From NCBI GenBank assembly GCA_946401725.1, contig CAMIVE010000003.1, positions 1 through 64,000 of the forward strand: a stretch of DNA of 64,000 bases, read 5' to 3'. Numbering within the stretch: position 1 is the stretch's first letter; each line of letters begins with the position of its first letter. Made by a program: the position numbers and the translations under genes. Under the pieces are notes generated by a model. It worked only from the letters and a program-made list of their open reading frames with translations. It did no database searches and had not been told where the DNA came from. Positions 58,917 to 64,000 of this stretch are shown piece after piece. The stretch comes from an uncultured Bacteroidales bacterium (GTDB lineage Bacteria > Bacteroidota > Bacteroidia > Bacteroidales > P3).

Positions 58917-59359
58917 TGGACCGTATCGCGATTTTTCCGGGCTCCTTCGACCCGATGACCACTGGCCACTTGGCATTGCTTAAACGCGCACTCCCGTTGT
59001 TCGACAAAATCATTATCGCGGTAGGCGTGAACAAAGACAAGCGGAGCACCTTCCCTCTTGATGAGCGATTGGACCGCATTCGTCGTGCCGTCAGCGCAAT
59101 GCCCCAAGTGGAGGTTGCCACCTACGAAACGCTCACCACCGACTTCTGTCACGAAAAGGGTGCTCGCTTCATCTTACGCGGCATCCGGTCTGTCATCGAT
59201 TGCGAATACGAACGCACCCTTGCCGATATCAACCGCACCCTCGCTCCCGACATCGAGACTGTACTGCTCTTTGCAGAACCCTCACAAGCAGCGGTAAGCA
59301 GCTCCATGATTCGAGAGCTGCAGTCTTTCGGCAAGGATGTCTCCGATTTCTTGGCTTAA
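58916..59359 (+). CDS. coaD: phosphopantetheine adenylyltransferase
   Basis: The 147-residue nucleotidyl transferase has IFPGSFDPMTTGHLAL with the T/HxGH motif (TTGH 15-18), RGIRSVIDCEYERTLADINRTL for pantetheine binding, and the SSSMIREL end motif. The enzyme joins 4'-phosphopantetheine and ATP to dephospho-CoA. Length is slightly under the 155-165 typical. It is placed between the barrel gene (1-base overlap) and recG (12 bp). DUF3822 and rsmD, which often lie next to coaD in this phylum, are instead 31 kb away. Confidence 0.96.
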   Translation: MDRIAIFPGSFDPMTTGHLALLKRALPLFDKIIIAVGVNKDKRSTFPLDERLDRIRRAVSAMPQVEVATYETLTTDFCHEKGARFILRGIRSVIDCEYERTLADINRTLAPDIETVLLFAEPSQAAVSSSMIRELQSFGKDVSDFLA

Positions 59360-59371
59360 TATTTCGCTCCC

Positions 59372-61462
59372 ATGCTCTTCCTCGAAACTCCCATTGAATT
59401 CCTCAAAGGTGTCGGCCCGGCAAGGGCTCAGATGCTACAACGGGAATTGGGGATTTTCACCTACGGCGACATGCTGGAGCATTTCCCCTACCGCTATGTC
59501 GACCGGTCCCAAGTATCGACAATACGCGATATGGACATCGAGAGTCCTTATGTCGTGCTTCGCGGCACCATCGACGAAATGCATACCGTCACTTCTGGCA
59601 AGACCACTCGACTCAACGCCCGACTCAGCGACGCCACCGGTGCCATCGAACTGGTATGGTTTCAAGGAATCAAATGGATTAGGGAATCGCTCAAACCCGA
59701 TGTGGAGTATGTCGTGATGGGCAAACCCACAGTCTACAATGGACATCTCAACATAGCGCACCCTGATCTGGAACGTGCCGACCGCGACACAACGACGAAG
59801 AAATACATCCCCGTCTATTCCTCCACAGAGAAACTCAAGACCAAAGGGCTCAACTCCAAAGGGATCGCCAAACTGATGGAGCAGCTGCTGTACCTGTCCA
59901 AGGACAAAATTCCCGAGACGCTTCCCATAGAGCTGATTCGCAAATACAAACTCCCCTCCCGGGCCGATGCCATCGAAGTGATCCACTTCCCTCGAAACGC
60001 CCACGATATAGCCCTCTCCATCCAACGCATGAAATTCGAGGAGCTTTTCTTCCTGCAACTTGACTACCAGTATGCCAAACACGACCGTCAACGACGCACC
60101 AACGGATTCGTTTTCTCTATAGTGGGCGACTGCTTTAACCGGTTCTATAACGAGCGCCTCTCTTTTGAGCTCACCAACGCACAAAAACGCGTGATCAAAG
60201 AAATCCGAAGCGACATGAAAAGCGGACACCAGATGAACCGCCTGCTGCAAGGCGATGTGGGAAGCGGTAAGACGCTGGTGGCGCTGCTCACCATGCTCAT
60301 CGCCGTCGACAACGGCTACCAGGCTTGTCTGATGGCCCCCACCGAAATCCTCGCCAACCAGCACTTCTTGAACATCGCCAAGATGCTCGAGGGGCTGGGT
60401 GTCAATGTCGAGCTGCTGACAGGCGCCGTCAAACCCGCCACCAAACGCAAAATCAAACAACGACTCGCCAATGGGGACATCCATCTCCTGATCGGCACCC
60501 ATGCCGTCATCGAAAAGGACGTGCAATTCAAGAATCTGGGGTTTGTGGTTATCGACGAACAACACCGGTTCGGCGTCGAACAGCGAGCCAAGCTTTGGAC
60601 CAAAAACAGCCGTCCGCCTCATGTGCTCGTCATGACCGCCACCCCTATCCCGCGTACACTCGCAATGACGCTCTATGGCGACTTGGATTGCTCCATCATC
60701 GACGAACTGCCCCCCGGACGAAAAACGGTTAAAACCATACACAGCACTGACGCACAACGGCTCAAAGTGTTCGCCTTCATGCGTAACGAAATAGCTAAAG
60801 GGAGACAGATATACGTGGTCTACCCTCTAATAGAGGAATCCGCCTCACTCGACCTCAAAGACCTCATGGACGGCTATGAAAGCATCGTACGCGAATTCCC
60901 ACTCCCCCAATATCAGATCAGCATCGTCCACGGACAGATGGACAGCAGCGCCAAAGACTACGAGATGAACCGCTTCAAATCGGGTCAGACGCAGATCATG
61001 GTCTCCACCACCGTCATCGAGGTGGGCGTCGATGTACCCAACGCCACCGTCATGGTCATTGAAAATGCCGAACGCTTCGGACTCTCGCAACTGCACCAGC
61101 TGCGTGGCCGCGTCGGACGAGGGGGAGAACAGTCCTACTGCATCCTCATGACCGGCAACAAGATGTCCAACAGCGGACGCGAACGCATCAAAACGATGGT
61201 GTCAACGACCGATGGCTTCCGCATCGCCGAAGCCGATCTCAAACTGCGTGGACCCGGCGACCTCCAAGGATTGCAGCAGAGCGGCATCCTCCAGCTGAAA
61301 ATGGCCGACATCATCAATGACGAACCCATCGTCCGCGCTGCTCGGGAAAGTGTCCAACAGCTGCTGGAGACCGATCCCGACCTCTCCCAAATCGAACATG
61401 CATGCCTGCGGCTCTATCTCCAAAAAAACCGTCGTGGTTTCGCCTGGGGAAAAATCAGTTAA
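59372..61462 (+). CDS. recG: ATP-dependent DNA helicase RecG
   Basis: The 696-residue protein has the N-terminal wedge/OB domain (GVGPARAQMLQRELGIFTYGDML, the RecG wedge opening), Walker A GDVGSGKTLVALLTM (about residue 290), DEQHRFGVEQR (DExH-type, about 395), TATPIPRTLAMTLYGDLD, helicase C motifs SIVHGQMDSSAKDYEMNRF and VIENAERFGLSQLHQLRGRVGRGG, and the C-terminal TRG-like region. It reverses stalled forks and branch-migrates D-loops and R-loops. It is full length and follows coaD by 12 bp. Confidence 0.97.
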   Translation: MLFLETPIEFLKGVGPARAQMLQRELGIFTYGDMLEHFPYRYVDRSQVSTIRDMDIESPYVVLRGTIDEMHTVTSGKTTRLNARLSDATGAIELVWFQGIKWIRESLKPDVEYVVMGKPTVYNGHLNIAHPDLERADRDTTTKKYIPVYSSTEKLKTKGLNSKGIAKLMEQLLYLSKDKIPETLPIELIRKYKLPSRADAIEVIHFPRNAHDIALSIQRMKFEELFFLQLDYQYAKHDRQRRTNGFVFSIVGDCFNRFYNERLSFELTNAQKRVIKEIRSDMKSGHQMNRLLQGDVGSGKTLVALLTMLIAVDNGYQACLMAPTEILANQHFLNIAKMLEGLGVNVELLTGAVKPATKRKIKQRLANGDIHLLIGTHAVIEKDVQFKNLGFVVIDEQHRFGVEQRAKLWTKNSRPPHVLVMTATPIPRTLAMTLYGDLDCSIIDELPPGRKTVKTIHSTDAQRLKVFAFMRNEIAKGRQIYVVYPLIEESASLDLKDLMDGYESIVREFPLPQYQISIVHGQMDSSAKDYEMNRFKSGQTQIMVSTTVIEVGVDVPNATVMVIENAERFGLSQLHQLRGRVGRGGEQSYCILMTGNKMSNSGRERIKTMVSTTDGFRIAEADLKLRGPGDLQGLQQSGILQLKMADIINDEPIVRAARESVQQLLETDPDLSQIEHACLRLYLQKNRRGFAWGKIS

Positions 61463-61483
61463 TCAGGATATAAGCAACTATTT

Positions 61484-61530
61484 TCCACCCATTAAACCCA
61501 TTCAACCCATCAAACCCATTCAACCTAATA
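61484..61530 (+). repeat. tandem G-poor leader repeat before TPR gene
   Basis: Nine- to ten-nt imperfect copies of CCCATTCAA/CCCATTAAA/CCCATCAAA fill the leader before ATG 61542, with no G in the repeated part. The pattern resembles the leader repeats upstream of alaS and pckA when read in the sense direction. Confidence 0.65.
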
Positions 61531-61541
61531 ACAAAAAAACT

Positions 61542-62741
61542 ATGACAACCACACCATTCGTCCATACCAACACCCCTGTCCACTCCCATTTCCACTTCCT
61601 TTTACTGACTTTCCTACTCTCCATCTCCTCTGCATTGGCACAGTCCCCTGCCGATGCAACCCTTGAAAAAGGACGCAACGCCGAGAACATGGGGCTTTTC
61701 GACCGGGCAGCGGCCTACTACAATCAGGCCATTGCCGAAGACCCTGATAACGCTCTACCCTACATACACTTGGGTATGTTACAGGAAAAACGGATGTACT
61801 ACACCGATGCCATCAACTCTTTCCGCCAAGCGCTCCAAGCCGACGCGGACAGCCCGGAAGCACAAGAGCATCTGGTTTTCTGCTATGTCGAGAATCGCGA
61901 CTTCGACGGTTCGAAAAGCGGACATTTCAGTGGCGAGGAAGCCTTGATCAGCATGGCCGAACGCGCCATCGAACTCAACCCCAAAAGTCCATTGGCCTAC
62001 TGCACCATAGCACTGATATACAACCACCAGAAACACTTCACCCACGCCTTGAACTGGGCCAATAAAGCACTCGAACTGGCTCCGGACCTGCCCCGTGTCC
62101 ACAACACCCTTGGCGTAATCTATTTCCATCGGGGCAACGACAGCGAAGCGTTGCGTGAATTCCGCAAAACCCTTAGTCTCGATGCCGATAACGTGGATGC
62201 CTATTTCAATCTGGGCTACATGTACACGGAAAAAAACAATTTCGAAACAGCCATCAGCTATCTAAAAAAAGGACTGCAGCGCGACAACAAATCTATCAAA
62301 CTCTACTACTTCCTCGGTATCGCCTACATCCAGCGGGGCGACGACAACAAAGCCATCCAATGCTATGAGACCATTCTCGGCATCGACAGCCTCTACACCC
62401 CTGCTTACAACCGGCTGGGTTATATTTACGGCAAGAAAGGCAACTATGACGAAGCCGTTGCCTACCATCAGAAAGCCGCCCGTATCAACCCTTCCGACGC
62501 TGAGTCGTTCAAATGTTTGGGACAGGTTTATACCGACAAAGGAGACTATGTCAAAGCCCTGCGGAACTACCAAAAAGCTGTGGCCATCAACGATAAGGAC
62601 CATGAGACCTATTGTCTGATTGCCCATCTCTATGCCAAGCAGGGCAACAGCTCTCGCGAGACTGCAAGCTACAAGAAAGCCGCCAAACTCGGCAACAAAG
62701 AGGCACAAGCCTGGATGGTTTCGAAAGGAATGGCATGGTAG
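61542..62741 (+). CDS. exported TPR protein
   Basis: From ATG 61542 it has 399 residues; the longer frame back into recG has no support. A signal peptide with a long N-region (MTTTPFVHTNTPVHSHFHFLLL... ending ALAQ) precedes about ten TPR motifs from residue 35, for example AAAYYNQAIAEDPDNALPYIHLGML, AINSFRQALQADADSPEAQEHLVF and KALRNYQKAVAINDKDHETYCLIAHLYAKQG. It is probably periplasmic. The gap to recG is 79 bp and contains the tandem leader repeat. No partner gene is obvious. Confidence 0.83.
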   Translation: MTTTPFVHTNTPVHSHFHFLLLTFLLSISSALAQSPADATLEKGRNAENMGLFDRAAAYYNQAIAEDPDNALPYIHLGMLQEKRMYYTDAINSFRQALQADADSPEAQEHLVFCYVENRDFDGSKSGHFSGEEALISMAERAIELNPKSPLAYCTIALIYNHQKHFTHALNWANKALELAPDLPRVHNTLGVIYFHRGNDSEALREFRKTLSLDADNVDAYFNLGYMYTEKNNFETAISYLKKGLQRDNKSIKLYYFLGIAYIQRGDDNKAIQCYETILGIDSLYTPAYNRLGYIYGKKGNYDEAVAYHQKAARINPSDAESFKCLGQVYTDKGDYVKALRNYQKAVAINDKDHETYCLIAHLYAKQGNSSRETASYKKAAKLGNKEAQAWMVSKGMAW

Positions 62742-62825
62742 TCGTCCATTCAGACCAAATCGGGGGATGCTAATTTCTTGTTGATAAATTTTTTACTTAT
62801 CCTTAACGACAGGCTGAAAAATGTG

Positions 62826-62833
62826 TATTTTTG
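62826..62833 (+). promoter_or_regulatory. -7 box upstream of nrnA-like gene
   Basis: TATTTTTG matches the -7 consensus; the -33 position reads TTAA at N19, only a partial fit. The leader to ATG 62858 would be about 18 nt. Confidence 0.6.
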
Positions 62834-62857
62834 TAACTTGTAGAACAAGTTATAATA

Positions 62858-63904
62858 ATGCCGCTGACGCTTGATAATGAAACCCTTGAACGTTTTGCCC
62901 AACAGCTGGACAAGGCGGGAAAAATAGTGATTTTGTCACATATGAATCCCGACGGCGATGCCGTGGGTTCCGCACTGGCTTGCTACCATTGGCTCTCTGA
63001 TTCATTTTATGCGGGCCGGCAACAGCCGCAGCTGTCGGTTGTCCTTCCACACAGCTGTCCTTCCGACGCACTATATCTTCCTGGAAGCGATACAATTATC
63101 AGTGCAGACAAAGACAGGGAGTTGTCGGAGCGGCTGATCGACGAAGCCGATTTGATACTGGGCGTCGACTTTAATGAGGCCAGCCGGATACTTCCCCTCG
63201 ACGAAGCATTGCAACGAAGCAACGCTGTCAAATTGATGGTTGACCATCATCATAACCAGAACCGGCAACTGTTCCCCACGGTCATTGCCGTTCCGGATCT
63301 CTCCTCCACATGCGAACTGTTATACTGGATTTTCACCCAGATTATCGGCGACAGCTCCATCGACGACAAGGTGGCCCGCTGCCTGTACCACGGAATCAAT
63401 ACCGACACAGGCACTTTTGCCTACGCCTGCGAGGATCCGTCGCTCTACGAGGCGGTAGCCGCCCTGATGCACCACCCGCTGAATGCCGCAGAGGTTCATA
63501 ACCGGCTGTTCAACAGCTACAGCCTCTGCAAGATGCGCATCCTGGGATTTCTCCTCAACCAACGGTTGCGTATTTTCGAGGAACAACACTTTGCCTATTT
63601 CTATATCACTGAAAAAGAACTGAATCAGATGGGTGGCACCCCCGAGGATTTGGAAGGGCTTGTGAACTACACGCTGATGATGGAGACGATACATGTCGGT
63701 GTCTTTGTCAAGGAGACCGAAGGGAAGGTCCGTTTGTCGTTCAGGTCGAAAAAAGACTTCAATGTCAATCAATTCGCCAAACGCCACTTTGGAGGCGGCG
63801 GACACAACCAAGCATCTGGAGCCACCTCTCCTTTCGATTTTGACACCACCATCAAAGTGCTGGAAGAAAATATGTTGAAAGAACTGAAAGCGTATTATCA
63901 ATGA
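62858..63904 (+). CDS. nrnA: DHH-family phosphoesterase, NrnA-like oligoribonuclease/pAp phosphatase
   Basis: The 348-residue protein has the DHH catalytic domain: ILSHMNPDGDAVGSAL (His28, Asp32, Asp34), LGVDFNEASR with Asp, and the DHH motif MVDHHHNQNR (Asp129-His130-His131). It ends with a DHHA1 domain containing GGGGHNQASGAT (from about residue 311). NrnA degrades short RNA and 3'-phosphoadenosine 5'-phosphate. Length and motifs fit well. The lipoprotein gene overlaps its end by 4 bp (ATGA). Confidence 0.9.
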   Translation: MPLTLDNETLERFAQQLDKAGKIVILSHMNPDGDAVGSALACYHWLSDSFYAGRQQPQLSVVLPHSCPSDALYLPGSDTIISADKDRELSERLIDEADLILGVDFNEASRILPLDEALQRSNAVKLMVDHHHNQNRQLFPTVIAVPDLSSTCELLYWIFTQIIGDSSIDDKVARCLYHGINTDTGTFAYACEDPSLYEAVAALMHHPLNAAEVHNRLFNSYSLCKMRILGFLLNQRLRIFEEQHFAYFYITEKELNQMGGTPEDLEGLVNYTLMMETIHVGVFVKETEGKVRLSFRSKKDFNVNQFAKRHFGGGGHNQASGATSPFDFDTTIKVLEENMLKELKAYYQ

Positions 63905-64000
63905 AAAAACTCAAACAACATATCCTTGTTCTGATGCCTCTGCTGCTTCTGACTGCATGCCATAATGACCCGCCAGTTATTGTGCCCAATACCTCCAAAA
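63901..64000 (+). CDS. lipoprotein, N-terminal part, cut by window edge
   Basis: ATG 63901 overlaps the nrnA stop by 4 bp. The visible 33 residues form a lipoprotein signal: MKKLKQHILVLMPLLLLTAC with Cys20 as acylation site, followed by HNDPPVIVPNTSK. The gene continues past the right edge. The family cannot be told. Confidence 0.8.
   Translation, partial: MKKLKQHILVLMPLLLLTACHNDPPVIVPNTSK

Overview
The window is a piece of a Bacteroidota chromosome, most likely Bacteroidales; the family cannot be fixed from sequence alone. Supporting signs are promoters matching the Bacteroides-type consensus TTTG-N19-TAnnTTTG (seen several times with exact spacing), general absence of Shine-Dalgarno sequences, and families largely restricted to the phylum (SprE/PorW-like TPR lipoprotein, DUF3822, DUF4199, DUF5683, DUF5723, DUF6266, PUR-type DNA-binding protein).

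Layout. 1-39 kb is almost entirely minus-strand housekeeping and envelope genes: carbon metabolism (pckA cut by the left edge, ppdK, aspA), a glycosyltransferase, a PhnP-like metallo-hydrolase, an orphan response regulator, a giant alpha-2-macroglobulin-like protein, a tRNA-Arg with its own promoter and terminator, an ECF sigma operon (membrane GT2, sigma, beta-barrel), a short plus-strand pair (tgt and a small membrane protein), alaS, a GroES-like protein, an M28 peptidase, a YfcC-type carrier, purC, rsmD, DUF3822, a kinase-RapZ fusion, AtpZ, bactofilin, SprE/PorW-like lipoprotein, ychF, an M15-like protein, a lipocalin-like lipoprotein, a GmhB-like phosphatase, a GT2 and a DUF4199 protein.

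39.19-45.71 kb is an accessory island. Its two ends are inverted copies of one compound repeat, including a 27-bp exact inverted repeat. It is studded with a modular palindromic repeat family and carries gene debris (a DUF6266 C-terminal fragment and a frameshifted, truncated IS3-family transposase), an AT-rich lipoprotein with LWKNG-type propeller repeats, a TPR protein, a Sel1-repeat protein and an AAA/DUF4143 ATPase with a perfect promoter.

45.9-50.8 kb (plus) holds a lipoprotein/DUF5723/lipoprotein envelope cluster, then der and an S4 RNA-binding protein. 50.8-57.6 kb (minus) holds the chromosome-segregation operon PUR-parA-parB-DUF5683, a cysteine desulfidase, a deoxyhypusine-synthase-like enzyme and dnaB. 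From 57.7 kb (plus) come a short transcription unit with a 51-residue ORF, a PorT-like barrel, coaD, recG, a TPR protein, an NrnA-like DHH phosphoesterase and a lipoprotein cut by the right edge.

Most of the window is ordinary core genome. The parts most worth following up are the repeat-bounded island with its palindromic repeats, the kinase-RapZ fusion, the tRNA-guanine transglycosylase without zinc cysteines, the G-poor ~10-nt-phased leader repeats before several unrelated genes, and the apparently leaderless dnaB mRNA. I saw no CRISPR array, prophage, rRNA operon or recognised defence system.
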